A DNA stretch of 64,000 nt from Methylococcaceae bacterium UBA6146 (GTDB lineage: Bacteria > Pseudomonadota > Gammaproteobacteria > Methylococcales > Methylomonadaceae). Below are positions 18,229 to 27,227 of this stretch, one piece after another. The notes under the pieces were generated by a model that was not told the origin of the DNA, did no database searches, and was given only the letters and a program-made list of their open reading frames with translations. How positions within the stretch are numbered: position 1 is the first letter of the stretch; every line of letters starts with the position of its first letter. The position numbers and the translations under genes were made by a program. The stretch lies in contig DIUY01000029.1 in NCBI GenBank assembly GCA_002422395.1, forward strand, positions 193,289 through 257,288. The letters are read 5' to 3'.

Positions 18229-18819
18229 CTAGCCTTCTTCACCTTTAATCAACCGTTGGATATTGCTTTTATGCCGCCACAATAAAACTACTGTCATGAC
18301 ACCAGAGGCCATCACGATAGCCATATCACCAACAATAAACCAAGCATAAATAGGCGACAAAATTGATGCAATCAACGCAGCTAACGATGAAATTTTACCG
18401 GCCTTATAAACCAGTATCCATGTACCCATGGCAGAAAACCCCAAAAGCCATGAAAAACCAAGCATGACGCCAACAGATGTCGCCACGCCCTTACCGCCTT
18501 GAAAGCCAAAGAAAACCGGATACAAATGTCCAAAAAACGCGGCCAGACCCGTCAAGGCCAACACATCAACAGACCCGCCCACTACATTCGCGGCATAGAC
18601 CGGCAATAAGCCTTTCAACAGATCCCCCAACAGGGTGATGGCGGCCGCTTTTTTGCCGCCTATGCGCAACACATTGGTGGCACCGGGATTGCCGGAACCT
18701 TGTTCACGGGGATCCGGCAATCCCATCAACCGGCAGACTATAATCGCACTGGAAATTGAACCTATCAGATAAGCCGCCGGAATAAACAACCATTCAATCA
18801 TTATATAAACCTTCATCAC
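18229..18819 (-). CDS. plsY: acyl-phosphate:glycerol-3-phosphate acyltransferase
   Basis: 196 residues with several hydrophobic segments, an integral inner-membrane enzyme of phospholipid synthesis. Diagnostic loops are PDPREQGSGNPGATNVLR, GFQGGKGVATSVGVM and the final LLWRHKSNIQRL. These are the conserved glycerol-3-phosphate and acyl-phosphate binding motifs of PlsY. It is divergent from folB, the classical ygiH/folB neighbourhood of gammaproteobacteria. Confidence 0.96.
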   Translation of the reverse strand: MMKVYIMIEWLFIPAAYLIGSISSAIIVCRLMGLPDPREQGSGNPGATNVLRIGGKKAAAITLLGDLLKGLLPVYAANVVGGSVDVLALTGLAAFFGHLYPVFFGFQGGKGVATSVGVMLGFSWLLGFSAMGTWILVYKAGKISSLAALIASILSPIYAWFIVGDMAIVMASGVMTVVLLWRHKSNIQRLIKGEEG

Positions 18820-18895
18820 TCAGAACTTGTAAGCCTGGCGTGTTTCGCTGATACTTACCGTTTTTTTAAAATGCACATCATAACGGAAAATAATT

Positions 18896-19255
18896 ATGGA
18901 CATCATTTTTTTAGGCGGCCTTAAAATAGACACCATCATCGGCATTTATGACTGGGAACGGGAGACCAAACAGACGGTGGTTTTGGATATTGAAATGGCT
19001 TTTGATATAGAAAAAGCCGCTGCAACCGATGACATCCAATACACCCTAGATTACAAAACAGTGTCCAAACGGATCATTTCCTTTGTTGAGGACAGCCAGT
19101 TTTTTCTGGTTGAAAAACTGATTGTGGAAATAGCCAATATTATCCGTGCTGAATTTGCCGTTCCTTGGGTAAAAATAACCCTGAACAAAAAAGGCGCCAT
19201 CAGTGACGCTAGTGATGTTGGCATCATCATTGAGCGAGGGCAAAAACTACCATGA
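18896..19255 (+). CDS. folB: dihydroneopterin aldolase
   Basis: 119 residues, the usual length. It cleaves dihydroneopterin to hydroxymethyldihydropterin and glycolaldehyde. The GLKIDTIIGIYDWERETKQ start and the DYKTVSKRI and FLVEKLIVEIANII segments match FolB. The stop overlaps the folK ATG by 4 bases, so the two successive pathway enzymes are translationally coupled. Confidence 0.95.
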   Translation: MDIIFLGGLKIDTIIGIYDWERETKQTVVLDIEMAFDIEKAAATDDIQYTLDYKTVSKRIISFVEDSQFFLVEKLIVEIANIIRAEFAVPWVKITLNKKGAISDASDVGIIIERGQKLP

Positions 19256-19752
19256 CCCAAGGCTACATCAGCATAGGCAGCAATATCGACCAGAACAAAT
19301 ATATCCCTGCCGGTTTGCAGGCACTTGACCGGTGTTTTGGCAAACTGTCTATCTCTAGCATTTATGAATCGGCAGCCGTCGGTTTTGCAGGCGACAGCTT
19401 TTACAACCTTATCGTAGGTTTTAATTCCGCTTTGGACGTTAAACAAGTCGCCAAAAAACTGCGGCAAATTGAGCTGGATAATGGCCGCACCCATGACAGT
19501 CAAAAATTCTCCGCCCGCACGCTGGACCTTGACCTTATTTTATATGGTGATCTTATTATCAATGATGGACGGTTGCGCATACCCCGCGATGAAATTGAAC
19601 GCTACGCCTTTGTCCTTGAACCTTTAGCAGAAATAGCGCCGACTTTAAAACACCCCATCAAGCACTTGAGCTACGCCGAACTATGGGAAAAGTTCGACAA
19701 GAACGGGCTTCAACAGCACCGCATCACGCCTGCTTGGGCATCAGCAGAATAA
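19252..19752 (+). CDS. folK: 2-amino-4-hydroxy-6-hydroxymethyldihydropteridine pyrophosphokinase
   Basis: 166 residues. It transfers pyrophosphate from ATP to hydroxymethyldihydropterin, the step after FolB. YISIGSNIDQNKYIPAG, YNLIVGFNS and the signature RTLDLDLILYGD with metal-binding Asp residues are visible. Its 3' end overlaps the convergent SDR gene by 12 bases. Confidence 0.95.
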   Translation: MTQGYISIGSNIDQNKYIPAGLQALDRCFGKLSISSIYESAAVGFAGDSFYNLIVGFNSALDVKQVAKKLRQIELDNGRTHDSQKFSARTLDLDLILYGDLIINDGRLRIPRDEIERYAFVLEPLAEIAPTLKHPIKHLSYAELWEKFDKNGLQQHRITPAWASAE

Positions 19753-20472
19753 AGTACGGCCGCCGTCTACCGTGATAATTTGCCCAGTCACATAATCGGC
19801 GTCTTTAATTAAAAACACCACCGCCTTGGCAATATCGGAAGGGTCGCCGCTACGTTTTAGCGCGACCCGCTGCAAAATCTCCTGCTTATCCAGCCCAGAT
19901 AGCGCATGCTCCGGCCATAGTATGGCGCCTGGTGCAACGCCATTGACCCTGACCGCCCCGCCAAACTCTTTTGCCAACACCTTGGTCATCGCCGCCAAGC
20001 CTGCTTTGGCGATACTGTAGACTGGATAACCTTTTAAGCCCCGCTCGGCGTGAATATCAACAATATTGACAATACAGCCTTGGTTTTCGATCAATGTGCC
20101 AGACAACGCCTGCGCCAGAAAAAAAGGCGCTTTCAGGTTAGTCCCCAATAACTCATCCCACTGGGCTTGTGTGACTTGGGCAACGGCACCGGGGTAAAAA
20201 GTTGACGCATTATTGACCAGCACATCAATACCACCCCACGCCGCTTGAGCCGTTTCTGCGAGGGCTTTCAGCGCATCCATATCCTGCAAATCGGCCTGCA
20301 TGATTTTTGCCGAATCAGGCCGGGTCTGGTTTAACTCACCACAAAGTGCCAATGCCTCCGCTTGTGATGACCGGTAATGCAAAAATATATTGCAGCCTTC
20401 GTCATGCAATAGCCTGGCGCAAGTTGCACCTATACGCTTTGCCGCGCCCGTAATCAAAACATTTTTTTGCAC
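19741..20472 (-). CDS. SDR-family pteridine reductase (FolM-like)
   Basis: 243 residues of the short-chain dehydrogenase fold. LITGAAKRIGATCARLLH is the NADP-binding TGxxxRIG variant with Arg typical of pteridine reductases (PTR1/FolM), the catalytic YSIAK motif lies near residue 153, and the C-terminus reads VTGQIITVDGGRTL. Its convergence with folB-folK supports a role in reducing dihydropterins or dihydrofolate. A generic SDR oxidoreductase remains possible. Confidence 0.85.
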   Translation of the reverse strand: MQKNVLITGAAKRIGATCARLLHDEGCNIFLHYRSSQAEALALCGELNQTRPDSAKIMQADLQDMDALKALAETAQAAWGGIDVLVNNASTFYPGAVAQVTQAQWDELLGTNLKAPFFLAQALSGTLIENQGCIVNIVDIHAERGLKGYPVYSIAKAGLAAMTKVLAKEFGGAVRVNGVAPGAILWPEHALSGLDKQEILQRVALKRSGDPSDIAKAVVFLIKDADYVTGQIITVDGGRTLFC

Positions 20473-20661
20473 TTCACCCCCTATACTTATAAGGTTTTTC
20501 TAAAGTTGGCGTCTACATTCGATCATCTCATCAAAAGCCCGCGAAATATAATAAACCAAATATTGGGAGGTTTATCGCTTTTGCTTACATCACCATTTGT
20601 AATGGTTTAATAAAACCGGACACTTCTAAAGACCGATTTATAATGTCAACAGAGGTGAACA

Positions 20662-21426
20662 ATGAGCGGACAAATTAAGTGTAAGCGTCCCAAATGCACT
20701 TTTGAATTTAAACAAGATGCGGCAAAGCCGGTTAATGAAAAGGGCTATACGCACAAGCAAGCAGCAGATAATTTAGGTGTCTCGTTAGGCGCTATGGACG
20801 TTGGGTAAGAGCCGAGAAAGGCTCAACAGTCGCATCTTCAACCAAGAAAAAGGTTTTAAATTTGACTGGCCAAGATGAATTAATCCGCTTACGTAAAGAA
20901 GTTGAACAATTGCGGATGGAGCGCGAAACATTAAAAAAGGCCGCAGTCTTTTATGCCCCAGAGGGTATCTTTGCGCAAGAACTCCAATAAGATACGGATT
21001 TATTAGAGGGCAACAGAAGAGATTTCCTGTTACCGTGCTGTGTAAAGTGATGCTGGTCACCAGTGCATTTTATGCGTGGGCTAAAACGTCTGAAGATACC
21101 GACAAAAAGTTACTGCAAAAACAGCTCGAAGCCAAGGCTGTCCAGCTATTTGAGGAAAATAGAAAAACTTATGGTTCCCGCCGTTTATCCGAAGCCTTCT
21201 TTTATGAAGGCTTCCAAGTCGGGCGCTATAAAGCCGGGCAATTGATGAATAAGATGGGGCTGAACCGCGCCACCCAAAACGGTTCAAAGTCACCACGGAC
21301 AGCGGCCATAATGATGCAATTTCCCCTAACCTGTCGGATAGGAAATTTGACGTCACTGTGCCCAACAAGGTCTGGACGGCTGACATGACTTACGTCCGGA
21401 CGCTTGAAGGCTGGTCCTATGTGTAG
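20662..21426 (+). mobile_element. degenerate IS3-family insertion sequence (frameshifted orfA, truncated orfB)
   Basis: The forward strand carries a broken IS3-family transposase. OrfA starts at 20662 behind AGAGGTG and reads MSGQIKCKRPKCTFEFKQ, then meets a stop at 20806-20808; reading continues in another frame (ELIRLRKEVEQLRMERETLKKA). OrfB-like sequence (FYAWAKTSEDTDKKL, EENRKTYGSRR, VGRYKAGQLMNKMGL) shifts frame near 21275 and ends after WTADMTYVRTLEGWSYV at a stop, before the rest of the DDE catalytic domain. It cannot encode active transposase. I could not define either terminal inverted repeat; the left end probably lies between 20580 and 20640. Confidence 0.85.
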
Positions 21427-21435
21427 CGCACCATA

Positions 21436-21482
21436 TAATTTGCGAAAAATAACCGGTTAATTTGCGAAAAACCATCCGTTAA
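21436..21482. repeat. two tandem imperfect copies of a TAATTTGCGAAAAA unit
   Basis: Two near-identical 22-25 base units, each TAATTTGCGAAAAA followed by an AACC/ACCATCC and GTTAA segment, lie head-to-tail immediately after the IS3 remnant and before the first attC-like site. They could be the end of another lost mobile element. I see no coding potential here. Confidence 0.6.
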
Positions 21483-21490
21483 ATCCCAGC

Positions 21491-21574
21491 GTCTAACTAA
21501 TAGCTCACCGGGACAAGCCGCCATTTGAACGTTTCGTATTTTTCAATCTTGCGTGGGCGGCTTGCCCGTTAGCG
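21491..21574. repeat. attC-like integron recombination site, copy 1
   Basis: The left box GTCTAAC (21491-21497) fits the integron RYYYAAC core exactly. The right box is GTTAGCG (21568-21574). Between them GGGACAAGCCGCC pairs with GGCGGCTTGCCC except for one extra A on the left arm, like the extrahelical base of genuine attC hairpins. The right box deviates from GTTRRRY at two positions and the spacer between left box and stem is long, so the site may be degenerate. Confidence 0.45.
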
Positions 21575-21623
21575 CCACATTAACCAGCCCGCCGGACACG
21601 AAACTTAAACGAGGCACTGAATT

Positions 21624-21803
21624 ATGAACCATTCCGAAACACAGCAACCGCCCCAGGTCGGCGGGTCTGCGTTAAATGTACAGTTATGCGATGAAATATA
21701 TTACTGCAAACATTGCGGGTCAGCACGGCTATATATAGCCTTTAAACTCTTGTGTTGTATGAATTGTTGCGTCGCGTATTCCCTCGACGATCACTTCGTA
21801 TAA
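21624..21803 (+). CDS. small Cys-rich cassette protein, unknown function
   Basis: 59 residues, not recognised. It has CKHC and CCMNCC clusters (about residues 28-49), suggesting one zinc-binding ribbon. The ATG is preceded by GAGGCACTGAATT, a modest ribosome-binding site. Its stop codon TAA is embedded in the left box of the second attC-like site, which is where integron cassette genes usually end. It would therefore be the only gene of a cassette of about 344 bp. Confidence 0.5.
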   Translation: MNHSETQQPPQVGGSALNVQLCDEIYYCKHCGSARLYIAFKLLCCMNCCVAYSLDDHFV

Positions 21804-21918
21804 CGCCACGGTAAGGCGCAGGCCGCTTGATGACGATTGACGAAGCCTTGAGCTTTGAAAAACCCTTAACCGAGACAACCGCCACTGGCGGCCTGTCGCT
21901 TTGACTGACTTGTTAGGC
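21797..21918. repeat. attC-like integron recombination site, copy 2
   Basis: The right box GTTAGGC (21912-21918) fits GTTRRRY exactly. The stem arms AAGGCGCAGGCCGC and GCGGCCTGTCGCTT are complementary at 12 of 14 positions and enclose a long loop. The left box GTATAAC overlaps the stop of the small ORF and deviates at one position from RYYYAAC. The next ORF starts 15 bases after the right box, as expected of a cassette gene. Confidence 0.5.
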
Positions 21919-21932
21919 TTGGAGATTTAGAC

Positions 21933-22445
21933 ATGAAAATTGACTGGTGCGCTAGGTTGCGTGATTTGGCAAGCGGGAAACTAGCTGGAGAAATACCAAC
22001 GATCGAATACGCGTTAGCAGCTGATGAATTAGAAAAATTAAATGCAGAAAATATAAGGTTACGATGCGAGTTATCCCAATGCAGCAAACAGCACGAAGCC
22101 GTTGCATCAGAGTTGTGGGATGGACAACACGCCTGGAAACCCATAGAAACCATACCTGGGTTTAAGTTTGTTTGGGCGTATTGCCCAGAAGCACATAAAA
22201 CAGAAGGCGCGGCATTTGAAACAAACGGCGGAATGGTTGTGTGCCATATCCCAAAAGATGAATTTCTTGATGAGAAATTTGTAGATCATTTGGGGATAAA
22301 ATTAAATTGGAATTTTACACATTGGCGTGAACTGCCCAATTCGCCAAGAATTAAATGCAAAAACCATAAGTTTAAATTAAGTCATATAGCCGGTGATGGT
22401 TGGTATTGTGCTAAATGCGGCCATGTAGAATTACGCGATGATTAG
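21933..22445 (+). CDS. DUF551-like protein of unknown function
   Basis: 170 residues. An N-terminal helical part (CARLRDLASGKLAGE... LEKLNAENIRLRCELSQ) resembles a short coiled coil. The middle has WKPIETIPGFKFVWAYCPE and THWRELPNSP, the WxxIExIP...THWxxLP pattern of DUF551-type phage proteins. The last 35 residues carry a CxxC zinc-ribbon-like end (WYCAKCGHVEL) with an earlier CKNH. It looks like a phage- or cassette-borne protein. Function is unknown. Confidence 0.6.
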   Translation: MKIDWCARLRDLASGKLAGEIPTIEYALAADELEKLNAENIRLRCELSQCSKQHEAVASELWDGQHAWKPIETIPGFKFVWAYCPEAHKTEGAAFETNGGMVVCHIPKDEFLDEKFVDHLGIKLNWNFTHWRELPNSPRIKCKNHKFKLSHIAGDGWYCAKCGHVELRDD

Positions 22446-22521
22446 TGTGCCTAAAGCCCTTATCACCACCCAACATCGCCAGACAACCCCCAACCCAAAA
22501 ACCAACCGTAGGAACACCAGC

Positions 22522-23175
22522 ATGTGCGGGCGTTTTAACCTGATAGCCAAAGCGGATAAGATCATCGGGCATTTCCAGTTGCAGAAACTGCCGCGCTACC
22601 AGCCTAGCTATAACATTGCCCCCGGCCAAAAAATCCTCACCGTTGTCGGATTGGACAACAAACCCTTAAAAGCGGTGAACTTGTTCTGGGGCTTGGTGCC
22701 GTCCTGGTCGAAAGACAGCAAAAACAGCCACCACCTGATTAACGCCCGTGCCGAAACCGTCAGCGAAAAGCCCTCGTTCCGGGCGGCGTTCCATAAACGG
22801 CGTTGTCTAATTGTCGCCAGCGGCTTTTACGAGTGGGCAACCACCGACTCCGGCAAGCAAGCCTTTAATATCCACCGCCAAGACCAGCAACTTTTTGCCT
22901 TTGCCGGATTGTGGGAGCATTGGGATCACGACCAAGGCACGCTCTATTCCTGCACCATCATCACGACCCAAGCCACCAGCCTCATGCAACCCATCCATGA
23001 ACGGATGCCCGTGATTATCTCACCGGACGGCTACCCGCAATGGTTGGATAAGGCCACGGACGGGCAACACGCAAGGCAACTGCTTGACAATGATGCTTAT
23101 GCCCAAATGGCGGCAACCCCGGTCAGCGATTGGGTGAACAATCCCCGGCATGATGATGAACGGTGTTTGCAATAA
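22522..23175 (+). CDS. SRAP-domain protein (YedK/HMCES-like abasic-site protein)
   Basis: 217 residues from the ATG at 22522, chosen because the family must begin MCGRF: after Met removal Cys2 forms the thiazolidine cross-link with abasic sites in single-stranded DNA. Further family marks are LFWGLVPSW, INARAETV, RCLIVASGFYEW and IHERMPVII with the catalytic His. It shields abasic sites from error-prone repair. It sits in the accessory zone, consistent with the frequent mobility of SRAP genes. An upstream in-frame ATG at 22438 is not credible as a start. Confidence 0.93.
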   Translation: MCGRFNLIAKADKIIGHFQLQKLPRYQPSYNIAPGQKILTVVGLDNKPLKAVNLFWGLVPSWSKDSKNSHHLINARAETVSEKPSFRAAFHKRRCLIVASGFYEWATTDSGKQAFNIHRQDQQLFAFAGLWEHWDHDQGTLYSCTIITTQATSLMQPIHERMPVIISPDGYPQWLDKATDGQHARQLLDNDAYAQMAATPVSDWVNNPRHDDERCLQ

Positions 23176-23396
23176 CCACGTCACTTTGCTTCGGTTACGG
23201 ACATCCTGCCTGAAATGGCTTTGGGCTGATCTGGCTAAAATGGATATTCCCACCCAATTGAACAGATTTCTAATCTACAGTGACCGGGGATTTTCATTGT
23301 CGATGGTCCGTTAAACAAAACTATTTTTGTGCTATAGATGGATAAGGTTATATTTTTCACTTGCAATACGGTGTCATATTTGCCAACATCTATTAC

Positions 23397-23740
23397 ATGA
23401 GAAACACCAGACCCATATCATGGCTGAAAGCAGCGCGTAAGGACTTCGAGGAATTTCCCGAAGCCGTGCAAAGCGACATGCTCGACGCACTCACGATTGC
23501 CGCCGAGGGCGGCAAGTCTGACAAGGCAAAGCCATCAAGGGTGTTGATGGTGGCGTGTTCGAGATTGCGCTTAAGCATCGCGGCGATGCTTTCCGCACCC
23601 TCTACGCCATCAAGATTGATACGGATATTTGGGTGCTCCATGCTTTTCAGAAGAAATCGAAATCAGGGATCAAAACACCGCAAATGGAAGTTGATCTTAT
23701 CAACGAACGGCTCAAGAGATTGAAGGAGGCTTTAACATGA
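23397..23740 (+). pseudogene. frameshifted HigB/RelE-type toxin (Gp49-like)
   Basis: The toxin starts MRNTRPISWLKAARKDFEEF at 23397 and continues in frame to about 23535. One base is then missing within the GCAAAGCC-ATCAAGGGT stretch. The remaining protein (VFEIALKHRGDAFRTLYAIKI, WVLHAFQKKSKSGIKTP) continues in the next frame to 23740. Rejoined, it is about 115 residues of the phage-derived Gp49/HigB-like RNase toxin family. The antitoxin follows with a 4-base overlap. The toxin is predicted dead unless the shift is a sequencing error. Confidence 0.8.
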
Positions 23741-24066
23741 ACAACGATGATATGGAACTGGTGCGCGGCAGCGGCAATGTTTACCGCGATTTTGACCGCC
23801 CCAATGCAGGGCTGGAGCAAGCCCGCGCCATTGTAGCCGCGAAAATTATTGGCATTCTCGATGACCGCAAACTCTCAACACGCGATGCCGAAAAGCAAAC
23901 GGGGGTTTCCCATTCTGAATTCTCGCGCATCCGTAATGCACAGCTTCGCCGCTTCACGCTTGACCGGATGATTACGATCCTCGGTAAGCTCGATGAAGAA
24001 GTTGAAGTCAACGTCACCTTCCTGTCTCGCCGGAACAGCGTGGTTACAACGCCCCAGCTTTTGTGA
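23737..24066 (+). CDS. HigA-type helix-turn-helix antitoxin
   Basis: 109 residues with an XRE-type helix-turn-helix (LSTRDAEKQTGVSHSEFSRIRN, about 45-66) of the HTH_37 kind found in HigA2-like antitoxins. Its ATG overlaps the stop of the broken toxin gene. It should bind its own promoter and neutralise the toxin; with the toxin frameshifted it may persist as an orphan regulator. Confidence 0.85.
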   Translation: MNNDDMELVRGSGNVYRDFDRPNAGLEQARAIVAAKIIGILDDRKLSTRDAEKQTGVSHSEFSRIRNAQLRRFTLDRMITILGKLDEEVEVNVTFLSRRNSVVTTPQLL

Positions 24067-24076
24067 GGTGGTGCCA

Positions 24077-24496
24077 ATGACAGAAAAATTTGATCCGCAA
24101 AAAATTATCTCCATTATTGACAGCAAATCAGCCGACATCGAAACGCTTGATGACGATATTATGATGGAAGTGGTTGGGGTTGCTATGGCGTTGGATAAAC
24201 TCAGGGAATCATTGGCTTTGGTAGAAACGCATATTGATGGGCGAGAATTTGAAAAAGCCTCCCGTGTGGGTTATCAAGAGGTCGCCCACAATTTTGTTTA
24301 TGTGCAAAGAACCTTGGCAGGACTCCAAACAGCTACATACCAAAAGGAATCTCTTATTAGCACTATTGCACAAGAAGCCAACACCACCTATGAAGATGTC
24401 GCACCTTATGTTGAAAAGAAAATGCAATCTGCGGTGAAAAAATTGGCTGTTCCGGCAAAAATAGATGAGTCGAATTCACTCCCTGCCCGCACATAA
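24077..24496 (+). CDS. hypothetical protein
   Basis: 139 residues from the ATG at 24077, with GAGGTG seven bases upstream. It is acidic, helix-rich and without membrane segments; I recognise no domain. It lies 10 bases after the antitoxin gene and may be a third member of that operon. Confidence 0.55.
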   Translation: MTEKFDPQKIISIIDSKSADIETLDDDIMMEVVGVAMALDKLRESLALVETHIDGREFEKASRVGYQEVAHNFVYVQRTLAGLQTATYQKESLISTIAQEANTTYEDVAPYVEKKMQSAVKKLAVPAKIDESNSLPART

Positions 24497-24933
24497 GCCA
24501 GTGCCGCTTTCAGTTTTGTCCGGTCACATCATGTACAGAGAAGTTGACCCTATCAAACGGCGTTCGAATTATGCCAATATTACAAGCAGAAAAAATGGTA
24601 ACGAGTGCAGCAAAAATTGGACTAGAGGCAACTATTTTTATTTTTTGGTTAAAAACACGGTTTTCTCATGTAAAAATAACACAATTGCCATTCGTTTTTA
24701 AAAATGTGGCGGTCATCAGACATCGATATTGATTGGCTTCACCTTAATATGACGATTGGAAGCAGCCAATATTTTAAGTTGTTCATAAAAATGAGTGAAA
24801 ATTTCACTATTTATTAGGTAATGCTTCATTTTATTCGTTTGGAATAATTGATAGACTGTTAAGTTATGTTGCGCCTTTGAACGTAGCGTAATCGCTTGAT
24901 GGCGTTCCATAACATTAATATCTAAACGTTTCG
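24497..24933. other. AT-rich intergenic region upstream of the DUF4007 operon
   Basis: About 440 bases with no convincing gene. Short ORFs exist on both strands (for example 24716-24910 reverse), but none has a good ribosome-binding site or a recognisable product. The promoter of the defence operon that starts at 24934 should lie here. Confidence 0.5.
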
Positions 24934-25836
24934 ATGAAATTTAATCCCCAAAAAAGCACATTTGGCCGCCATGAAACATTCCCGCTCCGTTATGGGTGGC
25001 TGACCAAAGCCATTCAGGCGGTCAATAAACCAGGGCTTACAGACATCTTCAAGCAACCCGAAGCGGCCATGATTGAATTGGGGCTTGGCAAAAACATGGT
25101 CAATGCCCTGCAATATTGGTTACAGGTGACCGGGGTGGTAGATTTTAACGATGGGGTGGCGAACATTACCGAGTTTGGCCATGTGTTGCTTGGAGATAAC
25201 GGCGACACTTATTTGGAAGATGAGACGACCATTTGGATCATACATTGGCGCATAGCCTCCAATCCTGAACTGGCCACCGGATTTTTCTGGTTTTTCAACC
25301 ACTTTTCAATGCCACGGTTTAAAAGCAGCGACGTGCTACATTCGTTAGTGGATTTTGTTGGCCAAGAGCTGAAAAGCCGTTCTGAAAGCACCTTAAAATC
25401 CGATGTTTCAACGCTATTGCGGATGTATTCACCCACTGCCGGACGCAACGATGAGCATTTGGATTCCCCCATGTCCTCATTGGGTTTGCTCTCTAGTGAT
25501 GTGTCTGGCGGCTATCTGAGCCAGCGCACGGTACGCCCCTTCTTGCCACCTATGGCCTTGCATTTTGCGTTACAAAGCCGCTTTTCAGAGCAATCCCAGC
25601 AAGCCGCGTTGCCAATCAATATCTTGCTGTATGGCGGGGACGGCTATCCTGCTCCGGGTGCCGTTTTCCGTTTGAACGAGGAAGGGTTAATGGGCGCGTT
25701 GACCAATGTGATGGAAACCTATCCGAATTGTTACGAACTACGCGAAACTGCCGGATTGCACCAACTGTACCGGAGAAGCCCTCTACTCAAAGAAACGGAT
25801 TTGTTGACAGCCTATTATCAAGGAAGATCGGCATGA
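24934..25836 (+). CDS. DUF4007 family protein of a phosphorothioation-linked restriction operon
   Basis: 300 residues. STFGRHETFPLRYGWLTKAI is the characteristic DUF4007 start. DUF4007 proteins recur beside DNA-phosphorothioation (Dnd) genes, for instance in the archaeal DndCDEA-PbeABCD type. The stop overlaps the next ATG by 4 bases, starting a five-gene forward operon to 34302. It is probably part of a nuclease or restriction complex sensing modified or unmodified DNA, but no catalytic motif is evident. Confidence 0.85.
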   Translation: MKFNPQKSTFGRHETFPLRYGWLTKAIQAVNKPGLTDIFKQPEAAMIELGLGKNMVNALQYWLQVTGVVDFNDGVANITEFGHVLLGDNGDTYLEDETTIWIIHWRIASNPELATGFFWFFNHFSMPRFKSSDVLHSLVDFVGQELKSRSESTLKSDVSTLLRMYSPTAGRNDEHLDSPMSSLGLLSSDVSGGYLSQRTVRPFLPPMALHFALQSRFSEQSQQAALPINILLYGGDGYPAPGAVFRLNEEGLMGALTNVMETYPNCYELRETAGLHQLYRRSPLLKETDLLTAYYQGRSA

Positions 25837-27227
25837 AACCATTGGACAACTTCGTTTCAATACGAGGGGTGTATGCCCGCTCAGTTAATTTGTTGCGCGA
25901 CGGTAATGACTTAGGTCTATTACAAGCCTATTTGCCGACAGCAAAAACCCTGCAAACGCTCGAACAGTTCAAATCAGGTTTTACTAAGCATCCGGCAGAA
26001 CGGGCTTATGCGCTCATCGGCCCCTACGGTTCTGGAAAATCAGCGTTCGCATTATTCCTTTCGTCCTTACTCGCTACTGAAGAAAGCCAAGCAAGGCACA
26101 TCGCCTCTGACAAATTTAAGGCGATTGCCCCGGTTACTTCGGCAGCCTTTGATAAAGCCGTTGCTGGCGGCAGCGGCTTTTTAAGGGTCAGCGTCAACGG
26201 CACACCTGATTCATTAATTAGACAACTCCTGCTGGCTTTAGCGGACAGCATGGCGCAAGCGGGATTTGATCAATCTAGGGTAGCCACCATTAAAGCAGCC
26301 GCCGTTCCGTCCACCCCAATGGACGAAGTGTTAGCCCATCTGCAAGCAACCCAAGACTGTTGGGCTAAAATGGGCGGTTCAGGGGTGTTGCTTACCGTTG
26401 ATGAGCTGGGTAAGTTCCTCGAATACGAGTCATACCACCCACAGCACCGCGAAATCCATTTGTTGCAACTTTTGGCGGAACATGCAAGGCAAAGCCATGA
26501 TGCACCCTTACATGTTGTTGTCTTGTTACATCAGGCGTTTGAATATTACACCCATCGGTTAGGCAAGCATTTGCGCGATGAATGGCAAAAAGTCCAGGGG
26601 CGTTATAACGCCATTGCTTTTTTGGAACCTGCCGAACAGACTCTAAAAATAGTCGCGGCGGCGTTTGATCAACAGCATGAGCTGACCGCTTACCTGCATA
26701 CACAGCTTAATGAGTGGACTAAGCAACTGTCCACAATGGGGGCGTTGCCGCAAAACTTTCCCGACTCCCAGACACGGGGCATTTTTCAACAATGCTATCC
26801 GCTGCATCCATTGTCCCTCTTGATTTTGCCGGTGCTGTGCCAAAAAATTGCCCAAAACGAAAGGACATTGTTTTCTTATTTGGGCAGCACCGAACCCTTC
26901 GGGCTTAAAACCAGACTGGGACAATTGGAAATAGGATCATGGGTTTTCCCCGCTGAACTCTATGATTATTTCATTGCCCAGCAAATGGGCGGATTTTCTG
27001 ACCCGCTGACCTATCGACGGTGGCTAGAAGTGGTCACGGCTCTGGAGCGTTTTGATGCCGCGCCCGATGATGCCGCCGTGTCTGTGCTGAAAACCATTGG
27101 CCTGTTGAACCTGATCGGTGCCCAACGCGGACTTAAGGCCAGTCCAGACATCTTACGGCTGCTGTTTCGGCAATTACGGTTCGGGCAAAAGCCATCTTGC
27201 CGTGCTGATCGCGCAATTATTTCGTGA
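25833..27227 (+). CDS. P-loop ATPase of the DUF4007 operon, probably C-terminally truncated
   Basis: 464 residues from the ATG at 25833 (an upstream start at 25728 lies inside DUF4007). Walker A GPYGSGKSAFA lies about residue 64-74; LLTVDELGKFLEY (about 187) is the Walker B. The AAA+-like core is followed by a winged-helix-like stretch (LKTIGLLNLIGAQRGLKASPDIL). The last 20 or so residues look like an out-of-frame translation of the P-loop region of the next gene, so the original reading frame appears to end near 27165 at a deletion junction. The natural C-terminus is missing. Confidence 0.7.
   Translation: MKPLDNFVSIRGVYARSVNLLRDGNDLGLLQAYLPTAKTLQTLEQFKSGFTKHPAERAYALIGPYGSGKSAFALFLSSLLATEESQARHIASDKFKAIAPVTSAAFDKAVAGGSGFLRVSVNGTPDSLIRQLLLALADSMAQAGFDQSRVATIKAAAVPSTPMDEVLAHLQATQDCWAKMGGSGVLLTVDELGKFLEYESYHPQHREIHLLQLLAEHARQSHDAPLHVVVLLHQAFEYYTHRLGKHLRDEWQKVQGRYNAIAFLEPAEQTLKIVAAAFDQQHELTAYLHTQLNEWTKQLSTMGALPQNFPDSQTRGIFQQCYPLHPLSLLILPVLCQKIAQNERTLFSYLGSTEPFGLKTRLGQLEIGSWVFPAELYDYFIAQQMGGFSDPLTYRRWLEVVTALERFDAAPDDAAVSVLKTIGLLNLIGAQRGLKASPDILRLLFRQLRFGQKPSCRADRAIIS

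Noticed and set aside
21865..21911. CCTTAAC as alternative left core of the second attC-like site
   Set aside because: The stem with GTATAAC as left core pairs better (12 of 14) and overlaps the stop codon as usual in cassettes.
21866..22153. Reverse-strand ORF over the DUF551-like gene
   Set aside because: It is the shadow of the forward gene, which has recognisable family motifs.
24716..24910. Reverse-strand 64-residue ORF upstream of DUF4007
   Set aside because: AT-rich, no ribosome-binding site and no recognisable protein features.
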